Part shown: piece after piece, positions 49,694-63,200 of the stretch
Numbering within the stretch: position 1 is the first letter of the stretch
Layout of the letters: every line of letters begins with the position of its first letter
Source of the DNA: Luscinia megarhynchos
Lineage: Eukaryota > Chordata > Aves > Passeriformes > Turdidae
Direction: 5' to 3'
NCBI GenBank assembly: GCA_034336665.1
Contig: CM067568.1
Coordinates: forward strand, 42,822,770-42,886,769
Length of the DNA stretch: 64,000 nt
Notes under the pieces: model-generated
Seen by the model: the letters and a program-made list of their open reading frames with translations, nothing else
The model's database searches: none
What the model was told of the DNA's origin: nothing
Made by a program: the position numbers and the translations under genes

Positions 49694-52600
49694 GCTTGGA
49701 GAAGCACAGAGTTGTTCATATATATCTTCTTCCTGGTTGCCTTTGCTGAAACAAGGACAGATAAATTTCTTCCCATTAAGCTAATTACCAGTAACAGAAC
49801 AACACACAAAGAGAAAGTATCACTTTTATTCATCCCTGGAAAATTATACTGTGTCTTTCCAACCTGCACCATCATGGAGGCACATGTCACTATTTCTGGA
49901 GGTGATGATAGGCTAGTGAGCTTCCTAAGCTCCTTGGACTTCTGTCACTCCTCTTCACACCAGCTCTATTTTTATCTCCTCAGGACCCTGAATCCAGCAA
50001 CCCCATTCCTCTGCAAACTACAAATTTCTGCAGTCTTTTTCCTATTGCAATTCCTGCTACTGTTTGATTTGTACTGATTTTTTTTAAATATATATTTGTT
50101 AGATCTTATTCCACCATCTTTTTAGTTTTTCACTAAATTATTAAGTGTAGATTTCTGCTGCAGGGCTTAGGGATTTAGCTAAAGGTTGTCATTAATGTTA
50201 ATGGAGGTCATACATAAATCTATGTGCAGCATAGAGAAATTGTTTCCCTTCATATTTTTGGTGAAGGGTGATATGAGTGTGATCAATTTTTCCTTGATAC
50301 CGTATTAAGAAGGTTAAGAATAAAGGCATTTAAACGACTTCTCATTTTGATACAGAGTAGAAAATTTACTACCATGCCTATATATTGTGCTGTATTTTCC
50401 CATCTTGTCATTTAAATGAGGAGAAAAGATTTAGTCTCAACTTTTTCAGTTATTAATTGTTGTAGTGCTGGTTTATCAGACTGAAAGTCTTAATGACTGT
50501 CTCTATTGAAGGAAGAAATACAGCACAGGTGCTGTGGGAGTACAACAGCCAGGCTTTCATCCTCCCTTCACACATACATGTCATCTCATTCTGTCCCTCA
50601 CCTTATCTCAGAGGGCACAAGGGCACAGTTGCTCCAAGCAGGAATTGTGTTTTGGCTGTACCCAGAGGCAGATGCACTGGAATCTAATTCCTTATTTCAC
50701 ACACAGCTGCCATCAGCTGGTAACAGTTGTCGGGTCCAGCTGAGATTAATTTGAAATAATATGCAAAGTTTGAGGGGTTTTGTAGTCTATTTTCAAAGTT
50801 TTCAACCAAATAATTCCTCATATATTAATCTAATACCATATCTACAATCTGTGTTTTTTTCTGGACATTCTTTCCCATCCAAACTTTTATAGGCTGAAGC
50901 TAGGAGCAGGTCATGCAGAAATTCTTATAGATCTGTCTGACTTTGATGTGGAAGCTAGGGCTAATTGCATTTGACCCTTACTGCTTTGTGGTGAATCTGA
51001 ACTATCCTAGCTCTAAATCCTGATTATTCTCTATTTGTACCTCAAAAAGCCCATGTGAAAATGAGAACTATGTTGAATTTTGCAATTTTAAAATAATCTT
51101 TTTTCTCTAATTGTAATGACAAATAGAACTCTTGATATTTCCCAAAGCATCTTACCTCAGCCTTAATAATTTTTTTCCAGATTTACTAGATACTTAAAGC
51201 TATTGGTAACTATAAGAGCTGAACTAGGCAATGTGAATATGACCATGGCAAGTGTTTTTTTCAGAATATATGCCCAGAATAATATATATTAATCCACATC
51301 TGTGTAAATCCAGATCCACCTTTGCTACCTTCCTGGCTCCTGGCTGGAGCTCCTGGCTCCAGGGTGATTGGTGGGAACTTGGCCAAGCAGAAGTGCTGTG
51401 GTTCTCTCTGTGAAAAACTGTGAGACTCATCAAAGTCAACTCTCAGAGTTCACCAGTCCCAGATCAGTAGCAGGAGGATGCTGGTTTGCACGGGCACTGA
51501 AAACATCAGTCATCTCTAAATAGTACTCAAATCCAAATTGCAATTAAATAGAATTATAGCAATGCAGTACAAAGCTTTTGATTCAGAACTTTTCACCAGA
51601 AAATATGCAGAGATGAAAAGTACATACTGTCAAGTGCTAAACATCCAAAATCCTCTTAGAAATCTTGGGGTTGCTCAAAATCTTCAAAATACAGCTATTT
51701 ACTTTTGTGGTTCAGCTAGTTGTTCTATAGTGTTTATCTACCCTACAGAAATGTTTGGTGAATTGTTCATGTTTACAAAATGCTTTTAAATGTGAAAGAG
51801 CATGTAAATCAAGTGTCACCGTGATACATGCACTGCTAACAACTCTTAGTCTGAAAAACTTCCTGATCTCACTCAGAGTTGCCTGCCATACCTCTAAGCT
51901 TCATTAATTTTTGACAGTTCTTCCTGGGTTAAGATCTTATTTTCTTTGTGTAAACATGGTCTCTTAAGTGGTAGGTAGAATAACTTGCCATTTAGAAAAC
52001 ATTCCCATGTGAACATTATTAGGATTATATGCTTGAAAATGGGGAACGTTATTAAAATAGCCATACAAGTATTCTAATGTAGTCCTAGCATTAGTTATCT
52101 CAATATTTTTAATCAATATAACTACAGAATTTGATTTTTCACATCTAGAATTCTCATTTGGGTTTTGATGCAATAATTATAGTAGTAACTAATTGCAAAT
52201 TCTATATTTAAGTTGGCTAGGAATTTCTTACAGAGGATTACAGTGAGCTCTTCTTTCAGAAACTTCCATACCTCTCTGATATTAGTTAAAAGATAACCCT
52301 GTGATTTTTTTTCCCAAAGAATTCAATTTCTGATTTGGCTGTAATACAAAGTGTTAAGCATTGTAATTTCTGTTCTCTTTTTAATACAATCAGTATTATC
52401 AGGCAAAGTATACACCTTTTCAGATCTGTCTGAAGCTGCTGGTAATGTTCTGAGAACATTCTTCACTTTTGACAGTTATAATAGTTGAAGTTAGAATAGT
52501 TGAGGTGGAGATGAAGTCCAAAGCCTGCACAAGTATACATGCTTTCCTCCCCATCAGTCCAAAAAAAGGCAGCTGTGCTGAACACCCATCACTGAGGCTG

Positions 52601-54720
52601 GAGAGACATTGGAGCCCTCCCTGGAAACTCCACCATCTAAGTCCACATCCTTCTGCTCTCACTGTCAGTGAAATGATTGCTTCAATGATTGTTCGTGCAC
52701 ATATTTCCCCTATATGTAGAGGTATGTTCTGAAATTGTTTCTACTTTTCTCTGGCAGACAAAAATCAAGTGCCTCTAAGCTTTGCAGCTATATCAGAGCC
52801 TAGGGCATGTGAGATCCAGGGATTTACAAAGCCTTTGCAGCAGCATTATGTTCAGTAGAGCTGTGAGGAGGGTACTGATTCTGCATTGGTATTGCTAGTA
52901 TTGGTAGAAAAATACCAGAAGGAGCCTTGCAACCATTCACATTGGTTGTTTTGCCTACAATTGTAAGCTACAGGCCAGAAAATTCGTTTTAAAGCCCAGT
53001 TTAAGATGAAAAGTCAAAACAGTTCTGGCAACACAAGAAATACAGGGTTCACAAGTAAGAGTGCCTTTTGACTTGTGAATTTATTAAAGGAAACTCCTTG
53101 TGTGGTCCCCTGTGTGAGTGTAGGAAGTAGAATACTACCCACACAAGGAAGGACAGCAATGCCTTCTCTCCAAATATAAGTGGAGTGAGAAAATGGGTTA
53201 AAACCCAAACCTGACAATAGATTTAACTGAAAGCATTTTTTTCATCCTTGTCGAGTGTGCATTTAAGAGACTGTGCTGCTCCAAGGAGCACAGAAGAGTG
53301 CTAAGGAAAAGAGGAAAAGGTGCATCCATTCCTTTTCTTTCCTCACAACTGTTGTCCAGCAGTCAATAGTGGAAAGTGTTCTAAACCTGGAATTTTTTAT
53401 CTCAACAGAAGGGCAAATATATATACAATAGGAGACCATCAAAGCCATTGAACCAAATACAATGCAATTTAATGTTTTCAGACCTATGTAGGTGGTAACA
53501 TACTAGATAATCAGGATTCTTATCACAAGTTTATCCTGTTTTTCTGTAGAATTTTGCTATTCTTTTTTGAGATCTTATTGATGTACAATTTATTTTCTCT
53601 GTTGTATGCATTTTTACATTGGTTCTCATTACAGAAGGGAGGTCTACTTGAAGATATTCTACTTGTACTCATAAAAGATATCTCATGATATGCTGCTTCT
53701 TCCATACTTTTTGAGTCCTTCACTACTTTTTCATTCCTGATTCCTGAACTCACCATCTCCAATACTTTTCTAGTAAATTATTACTTAGCAATGTTTAGTA
53801 GTAAATTTAATGATATCTTTGTTCAACTCATTGCAAGCAGATATGTGATGCTTACTTCCAAGTATCCAGTACTCCTTTGATATTTAGCGTCCCCAAATAG
53901 AGACATTTAATTTTAAAGAAACATTGAAACACATTTTATTAAAATCAGTAGGTCAAGAGAGCCTTTGCACATTTGGTCTTCAGCTGAGAAGTGTCTGCTA
54001 GGTACTATTGTACTTACAGATAAAGTCAAGTCAGACCAAGTGTAATGAACTGGCATAGTTGCATGTCAGGGGTTTTACAGGTTTTCTAATGTTCATTTCT
54101 TCTTCACTATCCATTTGCTGGTCTTCATTTGGACTGGAGCATCATTACCTAATGTTTCTACTGCACTTGGGAGGTGAAAAGTAATTTAGCACAGAAGTAC
54201 ATTTACTATAAGTGTTAAATGCTCTTGCTGTCTCCTATGGGTGGAGCCTGGACATCTTTAGATCCGTTTATTTAGCAGAGAAGACCTTTCAAAAAAGATG
54301 GATTTATTTGCTATGCTTTTTCACTGAAGCTGTTTTGGAAAGATATCAGCACACTAAAGGAAACAAAATGTTCAGCTCACAAATCTAAGGGGAACTTGGA
54401 GCTGCTGAGACACAATTGCTTTGATATTTAAAAGGGATAAAAAAAACCCTTAGAAATTCTGTTTTGAAAAATTTAGAATAAAAGAAGTATTCAGTTTCTA
54501 AGCAAATACCATTCTTTCAGAAATCCAAATGCCATTTAGTTTATGTAAGTCACAGGAGGGAGAGAAAATCAGTCAGAAGCCTGTCCATGCTTGCTGAAAT
54601 CCACAGAAAGCTCCTGGAATGGATTGTGCTTCACATTGGGGAGTGCAGAGATGAGGGTGGAAGAATGTAAAAACAAGTGTGCATTAGAGAAAAAAGGAAT
54701 GAAAAGGTGAAAATACAAAC

Positions 54721-54734
54721 GTGTGTGTGTGTGT
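54721..54734. repeat. (GT)7 microsatellite
   Basis: Seven GT units. Confidence 0.8.
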
Positions 54735-54916
54735 GAACTTAGGTCATTGTTACAGAATAGGGGAAAGAACACCCAGTACAGGGTTCCAGTTGTTCCAGTT
54801 GAGCTCTTCCTTGGTATTATGCCAGTACCAAAGAGAGCTTCATCAGGATGGAGGACGTGGAAGGGGAATTGGTTTTTTTGAGAAAGATGTGAGTAAAAGT
54901 AAAATACAACAATGCC

Positions 54917-54952
54917 TGGAATGAGTTAAAGTTTTGGAATGAGTTAAAGTTT
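54917..54952. repeat. Perfect 18-base tandem duplication
   Basis: TGGAATGAGTTAAAGTTT occurs twice head to tail (54917-54934 and 54935-54952) without a mismatch, so the duplication is probably recent. Confidence 0.95.
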
Positions 54953-56176
54953 AATTAGTGAGACTGCTGTTAATATGCACTGGTGCTTTTATCTCTGCCT
55001 TCAATTAAATCAAACCATGGAAGTGAGATTTTACACAGTGCAAGATGGTGCATTGCTTCCCCAGATGAAACTTTAGGATAAATTTTCCTTTTGAAAAGTG
55101 AATTGCACCCTTACATATCCCGTGAAACTGATAGAGCCCATTATCTTGTTTATTATTCAGTCTTTAAAAAATCCCTTGATGCAGCAATAATTGCTTTCCT
55201 GAATCAACTGAATTTATGTAAAACAAAGTTTCAGCTACTTTCTTGAAAATATTTCTCTCAAGTCTATTACACTAAGTGTTGTTCAGAATAGTCCCAAGAA
55301 ACCTGGAGAAAATTGCCTTTTTGTTATTTTTCTCTAACATACTGAAACTACTCTCTTCCAGTTTTATGTCCTTGTCATTCCATAAAGTATTAACTGTGTT
55401 TTTCTACTGAGCTGCCATTGTTAGTGGTGTAACTATTGCATAAGATTCACAGCTACATATCTCAAATTATAAAGTGGGATGGAGAAATCGAGTCAAGTGG
55501 TTGGCATTCTATGCAGTTAACAGAATATAGCACTATAAATGAGGATATTTGGTCCAGCCCTCCAGGCTCATTGACTTCAGTAATTCTCTGTTCATGGGCA
55601 TAAAAATTCTCTCAAGGTCACACCCAAGGTTAAATCATGGGAACTTCAAAATGGGAAAAATACTTCTGAAAATAAAACAAAGGGCCTACTGAAACTAATG
55701 GGAAATTTTCCATTGACTTCAAAGGCAGTAGAATAGAATCAGAGCCATGAAACTTCATACATGGGAAAGGAATCCATGACTATGATTTTGTAGCAGTTTC
55801 TCAAAATTATGCATCTCTTATAGACCAACTTCTTTTATCAATTTTAATAATTTCTGGTTTCCCTTGAATTAAAGAGCATAGTCTTGCACCCTAGTGCAAA
55901 TAAACCTACTTCAAAAATAAAAAATATGAGAAATAGAGGATTATATAACTTGAATATTCAAAATTAAACAATAAAATAACTCACAGTAAAATTCTTTTTA
56001 AACACTCTGCCAAAAGCATAAATCATAAGCATCAATATTGATTTTGTTGAGAAATCATAGAGATGACAGATTTTATAATGACATATTAGCACATGACATT
56101 GGGAAGAAAGTTGCAGTGCGGGAGTGTGAGGGTCTTGTTTGTTTAGGGATTTTTGTTTTGTTTTGCTTTTGTTTGT

Positions 56177-56250
56177 TGTGGTTTGGTTTGGTTTGGTTTG
56201 GTTTGGTTTGGTTTGGTTTGGTATGATTTGGTTTAGTTTGGTTTGGTTTT
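56177..56250. repeat. (GGTTT)n pentanucleotide repeat
   Basis: About nine perfect GGTTT units at 56178-56222, followed by four degenerate units and a T/G-rich tail to about 56260. The plus strand is a G/T strand, and the minus strand translates as a Lys-Pro-Asn-Gln-Thr repeat that is not a gene. Confidence 0.95.
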
Positions 56251-58319
56251 TTGGGTTTTTTTTGAGAGAGGAAGAACATTCACATTCTCAAACTTCATTA
56301 TCACATTGTGGCATCTGTTTTAAAAAAAATAATATTTCTCCATAAATCTTAGATACTTTTAGGAAAAAACCTGAAAAGAAAAGGAAAAAAAAAACAACCA
56401 AACCTTTGTAAGGTGCTAAGAATTATGCATCTCCTTTTTACTGATTTCTTCAGATGTATGTTTGAAGACTTCATTTTGAAGTGTCAAAGATATTATGCAG
56501 TATGTTCTCAGCCAGACAAAGACAATAAAATGCCATTTTCATCACAGGAGAATTTGGCCCTGGAAGCAGAAATTCCTGAAAATGGGAGAGATATATTTGC
56601 ATTCCTTTTTCCTTGCCTTTTGGGTACATTTACATGAGTCTTGAGAAGGACTGTAACAGTGAATTGTAAGATGCTGTGCTGAGTTTGTCTTACATAGCTT
56701 TCTATGAGCATTTCCACCAGAAAATCAATCCTAGAAATTCTGAGCATTGAGCTTGAACTAAAAAGCTCTTCATGTGACTAATGTGACCAACTGCAATTAA
56801 TGACACTTTCAATAATAAGCCATCTCACAGCTGTAATTTGCAGAAGACTATTGTACAATTCAAAATAATTTATGAAATTCATGTTTGAATCAAGAGATCT
56901 CCAAGAACAGAATAAAAGATTATTCTTTTATCACTATTGCAATGAATAGTATAAAGAGTTGCAAGAAGTGGTGAAAGACAGAAAGATTATTTACCTTTGG
57001 CACAAAGTTGCCCACATGCTATAGTTGAATCAATTAATCTGCAGCATTAGCGACATGAGATTAATCTTTTTTTGCTCATGTAGTAAAAGCATTCCCATGA
57101 ATTCTACCATGTCTCATTCAGACCACATTAAAACCTGCATGCTGTATAATCCAGGCACTTTGATCCATATGAGTCTCAATGTTCCAGGTTCCTATTTTTT
57201 TTTCTTTGTACCACTCATATTTGATAAAGTATGTGCAACTATTCCTTCTGGCTTTCACTCTGCATTGTTATTCAAAAGCCAAGAAGACAAATTCCCTCTG
57301 CAATTCAGAAAAGGCAGACTTGCAACTTTTCAGCATTTAAAAAGCCTTATGTCACCCACTGTCAGGGAGAACAAGGTAAAACCAGCATGGTCACTTTAAC
57401 AGTTGGTGCTTAAAGCAAAGATGGATTTGAATAGTTGCCTTGGCTTTCTGCAGTGTGTTTGTGCTGTTCTCTGCACAGCACTATAGTTTCCAAGCTGTCT
57501 TAACCACAACATCAGGGGAAGCTGTGTGCTTGTTTGCCCTGTATCCTTCCTTGTAAATCATACTGTCTATTTACATGCTTTCAAGAAACAAAAAAAATCT
57601 GCAAGTGCTTTTATTAAATTGAGTTCCCTACTGTGACACCAGTCTTCTTCCCTCTACTTGCTTTGAATGACTCTGTCTGAGGTTGGTAGTAAAGGCTAAA
57701 AGGAAAAAAAAACAAACCAAAATAACAAAGCTGGAACAGTCAAACCTCAGGCCATTAAGGGCCGTGTCTTCAAAGCCATATGTCTAAGCAGAGAGGACAT
57801 GTGGTTTTATTGATTGAATGCAGACTGAGAGACAGGAACTTGTAACTTTTAATTTTACTTGTGCTCCCATCTCACTTTGCAACCCTTAAGCAATTTAATT
57901 TAACTCTGCAGAAGATCTGGCATTGTCTTTTGTAGAGTCACAGCACCAATCCCAAGGGCCAAGGCAGACTTTGGCCACACTTTGAGTTGTACTCATTCTG
58001 GTCTGCTCCAAGGGGGCAAGAAGGCATCCTGAAGGTAGCTCAGAATAAAACCACCCAAGCTAGTGCAATTGTGTGTGCTAAATCACACCCTTATGTGTTA
58101 TGCTCAAGCCCTTGGCCTTGCTCTCCTATATCCAGTATACTGGGTCTGATCCTGAGTTTCTAAGAAAAGTCTGAGCAGTTTTTGATACCAGCTGTGCAGT
58201 TGAGCAGTTTCTGCAGTATCTGTATTTGAAATAAGGCTGTATGCAGTTCACAGCTGAACCCAGAACACACAGCCCCATGTCTCAGTTTCTCAGTCTAAAC
58301 TGAAAAATAAAAATGCTGT

Positions 58320-58700
58320 TTGAGTTCCAGGAGGAGACCAATGATGCCTGTCATGCCGTGGCTTTGTGAGGGATCTTTAAGCAGAGCCTGGGAGCAGAAG
58401 CAGCTGAAGCACATACTCCTGTGTCCCTGGAGAAAACAGGGAGGGATCACAGCAGGAAGAACAAGGCAAAGGTCAGCTCCTAGCCAAGGCATCACCTTTC
58501 AGTGGAGGGCTGCTGTGAGAGCAGCAGTCTGGGCTCTGTGGCCCAGGATGTGGTTCCAGGCCCACGTTTCCATGGTGTACAGAAAAACCAGGGAATTAGC
58601 TCTGCTCCTGCTGCCAGCCATCTGCTCAGAGCCATGGCCAGGGCTGCTGATCCAGGACAGAGCTTGCAAAGCCCAAACTGACACGAGTAAATGAGCACTA
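58320..58700. other. Unidentified GC-richer block, possible old repeat
   Basis: The composition rises sharply above that of the flanks and several frames are open on both strands, including 124 codons on the plus strand and 88 on the minus strand. The translations show no domain, signal peptide or repeat structure. An LTR or LINE remnant too diverged to recognise by eye is the simplest reading. Confidence 0.28.
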
Positions 58701-60189
58701 GGGTGAATATAATTGACTGTAGCTGGTATTAGCAAAAAAAACTTCACAAAGCCAACACACAACAATATGAAGCCCGACCTTTTATTCTTTATTTTGAGGA
58801 GGAAAATAAAAAAATCTTAAATGTTTCAAAGAAAAGTACCAGAAGAGCAAAATGTCTCTTTTTTTTTTCCCATGATACTGGCTAAATGAAGTTTGTGGTA
58901 CTGCTCCAAATCCCGTTTCTTTTCCTGTTGCACGCAAGCAGCAGAGAACACTTCATCTTGTTAATTTTTGTTACCTTTGTAGTGAGATAACTGGGACAAT
59001 CCTACCCACACAACTTGATGGAGAATGCTTTTTTTAGGTTCTTAGCTTCATTTTACCTTTTATTATGCTCGGGAGAGATAGAGTTGTCATAAATATTTAA
59101 GTAGGAAGCCAGGTAGGATAATTGAATTAATCAGTCATATTTACTTAATGCTCCTATTGAGTTTAAGAAACACAACCACTGGTGTTATGTCTGATTATAG
59201 GTTCTGACTTGCAACCTGATTTTACTGTGAACCTTAATATGCTTGTCATGTCTTTTATGGCATCTTCTCCTTGAACCAGTGGGTCCAGAAGTACTTAAGC
59301 TCATCTTCCCTGATAGGCAAGACTTTGTGATTACAAATATGAGAATAAGGAATGCAAATGTAAATGCTAAGGGATGTCCAGGCCATCTCTTAGAAAAATT
59401 AATTACTTAACTGATTAAACAGCGCCATTTAGAGGTGCAGAGGTATTCTGCTTGTCATACATTAGAAGCATGGTCTTATTTTCCATCCTGTCTTTATCTA
59501 CTGCTTCTAACTGTAAGGTAGTTTTCATCCAAAGAGCTTGTCAAAAAGTCAGTGTTTACTGAGAAGAGAGACTGAAGAGTGGAGGTTTTTTCTATCAGTG
59601 GATGACACTAGTCTCTCCAAGCTCCCCTTTTAGAGGCCTGTCTGACTGCTTCTGGCTCAGTGTTTAATCAAAAATTTGGTGTCAGGAGAAAGAAACCATG
59701 GCACAGGCATTGCCTCCTCTTCACACCACTTTGGACTCTGTTTCTCCTAAGGAGTAGCCCCAAGTTGCCACCTCATTTTTCACCATACTCATAGCCCATT
59801 CTAATGACTGATGGCTGGACACTGCTGTCCTAGTCTGGATTAGAAAGGATGATGAGAAGGTGGAGAATGTTGTGTGCAATGACAAGTGTGACTGTCCCCA
59901 GCAGATCCCAGGATATAATTATGCTTTAGGAATAAAGCAGTGTTTGAACTCTCATGGCTGTGTTAGCATTCTGAGATGATGTTTGCTATGTCCTGCAGTA
60001 ACTGATGCAAAAACCTGACCTGACTCTCAGAGAGGAAGTCTGCAAATATAACATGGAAAGAAAATTATCTTCTGGGATCACAAATTTTTAACTTCATTTT
60101 TTAAGAGAAAAAAATAAACAACTATTGTTTGCTGTTACCAAGAATTTACTAAGTGCCAGTACCACAGCCGTCAAGAGACCATTTCTGGA

Positions 60190-60218
60190 TTTTTATTTAT
60201 TTATTTATTTATTTATAA
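60190..60218. repeat. (TTTA)n microsatellite
   Basis: About seven TTTA units, uninterrupted apart from the first. Confidence 0.9.
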
Positions 60219-63200
60219 GACATTCAAACAGAAGGAAAATAGTGATTGATTAGAAAAAAAGACTTCAAAAATTGTGATTTTATTGCTTAGGTTAACAATG
60301 GCAGAGAGTAGTGGAAGTTTTTGGGGTGTTCATCCACAAAAAAGGGACAGACATTGATCCAGGATGGTGTTATGGATGGTGACAGAATGGAATCAAGCCC
60401 AGCATCAGAAGAAAAGATGTGGTTATCCTCTGCTTTTGTTTGTTTTTGTCACTGTATTTATTCTGAAATTTTCTCTGTGATAAGTGTCTAATTTAGAAAG
60501 GGAGACATTATTTAACTCTCCTTACACCGAAACACAAGTTATGGATTCTATACATTAGTGGAAGATGAGGATATTTCTAAATATCTTACCTCAAAGAAAG
60601 TGAAGTGAGATGGTGAGCAAGTCTTTCTTCAAAGGGATTGTGTTTGACAACCTTCCCAGCAGTGAAAAAGGAAACGACATAACCTAGAAAGTTCACAGAC
60701 TTCATGTAGACTTTATATAGCAGCTGATTGGGTGACCTCTTTCACCAAAGTTTCACTGAGAAGAAAGATCTCATTTATATAATACAAAGAATACAAATGG
60801 AATAGAAAAAAAAAGATAATGTAAAAATTAGATAAATAAAAATTACAGGTGTGGTCTAACTGAAACACTGGATTCAAAACAGTCTGAGTTTCAAGGCAAT
60901 ACAATTCTATACACAGACATTTGGCTTGGGTTTTTCTCTATAGGAAAGGTGCAGAGGTCATTGAATAAAAGAATATAAAACATGATGATAGGTTTCGATT
61001 CCTTCTATGGTCACTACTTCACTCTATAAAGTTTCCAGTCCTCTAAAGCTAAAGCAGAACATTTCTATTTAGGGAACCAGAACTTAGCCCTGGAAGCACA
61101 ATTTTTGCATCATCATTTTACCATTTTATTTTCTTATTTGCCTTAAGAACTCATGGCCTTAAAAGCAAAATAGACCATTGTTGCATTTGGAGTGCTCCTG
61201 AGAATATATTATTTGGCCATATATTATTTAGATTTGATATTATATTTATGGTCATTAGCAACCATCCAGAATTTCAAAATGCAGAATTTGAGCTGTTTCA
61301 ATGACTTTGAAGCTATCAGATACATTACAGGATGGCACCATATCTAATTTCTGTCTCAAATACTCTGGAAATGTAATGGGCAGGTCCATGCATGCTGCAT
61401 TTCTGTTGTGCTCAGCTCCTAGTTCAGAACATAAGATATGACTGATTAAAACAAGAAATTCTCAGCTACGACAGACCAAGTCCATCAATCTCAGTGTTTT
61501 GACTGCAACAAGAAATTTTTGGAGTTGCTTTTTGCCATTCAGTTTCCCCCTGTACACATACAAGAAGTGCCTGAAAGACTGGAACTAGACATATCAAAGG
61601 ATGCATCCTTTTCTCTTCTCTTTAAGGCAACCTATTTAAAGACCAACAAATTTTGGAACTGGTTCCTCAGAAATTTTCACTTCACTATCTTCTCTGTAAA
61701 GGAATATTTTTTGTTACCTCTTTTACAGATACTTTACTAATTTTTATGAATATCTGTGTTGCTTGATATTCAAAATATGATTATTATGCAAGAATTTTTC
61801 TAATTCAATGCTTCTTGTGAGGGAGTGTGAGTCAAAAGCTTCCCAGGTGAAGGCTGGTATTTGCATTTAATTTGCTGTGAGTACCTGTTCAAATCACCTC
61901 ACGTTTTCTTTTGTTCCAGTGCAGCCCAGTGATTTGTGGGAATTGAACTCAGAAAGTGACCAGAACAGCCACAGTGGAATTGTTTAAACATTGAGATGTG
62001 CTTAGTCAGTCCTTATCTCTGCTTTAAAAGTAGTTGGTTATTAGCAATAATAATGAACACTATTGTTTTGACAAGATTTCCTCCATATAAGTCCTAAGCA
62101 GAAAATTTGAATAATTTTTTTAAAAAAGGGCTAATGTTTGAAATATTTTCAGTGAGTTTGGAAACAGATTTTTTTTTCTCTTGAATAGAGGATAATTTTC
62201 TGTTTCACTAGAACAGAGGTGAGCAATATTTCCCAAGAGACTCAAAAGCCTGGAAGGTAGTTGCTGCCAGGGTGGGTTAGTTTGAGGATGTGTTTGGATA
62301 AAGCAAGTGGCAGCACCTCTGGTATAATACCATGTGATGCATGGTATTAGGAAATGCAGTTTATTTTGATTCAAATAAGAAGGAAAAGATTTCTAAAATA
62401 ATACTTTACAGTAAACAAACTCAACTGTTGTGAACTAAACTCATATGAGTCAGTAAGTCTTATCTGTTGGAATAAATGTAACTTTTTTGTTTTGTTGCTG
62501 TTTTTTATTACTTCACACTACTTTTGGAGTTAAGGTCAGATATTTGCTGTAATAGGTCAGAGATGTCTAGCTAGATTTGGAGTGAAATGTCTGACAAATT
62601 CTTGCCAAATTCAAACTGAAGGCATATGGGAGTGGTGGTGGGTGAAGCCTCAGATGATTTTCCCCATTCATATATTCTAATTGTCACTGCCATTGTTGTC
62701 TAAGCTGTGTATTCTGCATAACACAACACAGATGCAGTAGCCCAAAGACAGAGGTGGAGTAAAAAGGGAATTTTCACTATAAGAAAATTTCCTTTGTGTA
62801 ATCAAAGCAACATCTGCAGTTACTCAGGTTCTGAAAATCCTTTTTCCAGGCTGCCTATAGGCTCTTCTGCCATCCATGTCTCCATAAAACAGAGTATTTT
62901 GGTATTTTTCCTCATCTGCTCTGCTTCCATGCACACATGTATGTATCCAGTGGATGCAATGAAAACGGGAAGATGCAAGCCCATGCCTGCTGTTACACAT
63001 GTAGCAATAGCAGTATTTCTATGGCCATCAAAGTTGATTTGCTTTCAAGTTCCCTTAATTTATAACCCCCTATAAAAAAAAAGGAACACGTAGAGGTCAG
63101 AGCAGATCAGCAGAGGTAATATTACTGAAAATACCATGTATTGCATGTAAAGCTAACACCGTGTTTATACCCTACATCAACGGGTTGTGCCAACTATACA

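Larger units (their letters stand above)
42541..56158. other. AT-rich, repeat-poor non-coding tract, no gene seen
   Basis: Only short chance open frames occur here. The tract holds a 24-base tandem duplication at 43321-43366, an (AAGG)n run at 45930-45962, a T15 run at 49679-49693, a short (GT)n at 54721-54734 and a perfect 18-base duplication at 54917-54952. A minus-strand open frame of 60 codons at 47438-47620, with two CpGs, is slightly unusual but has no recognised domain. Confidence 0.55.

Noticed and set aside
49673..50077. A 134-codon plus frame
   Set aside because: The N-terminus is encoded by a T15 homopolymer. The rest shows no domain, and a frame of this length is expected by chance in 64 kb.
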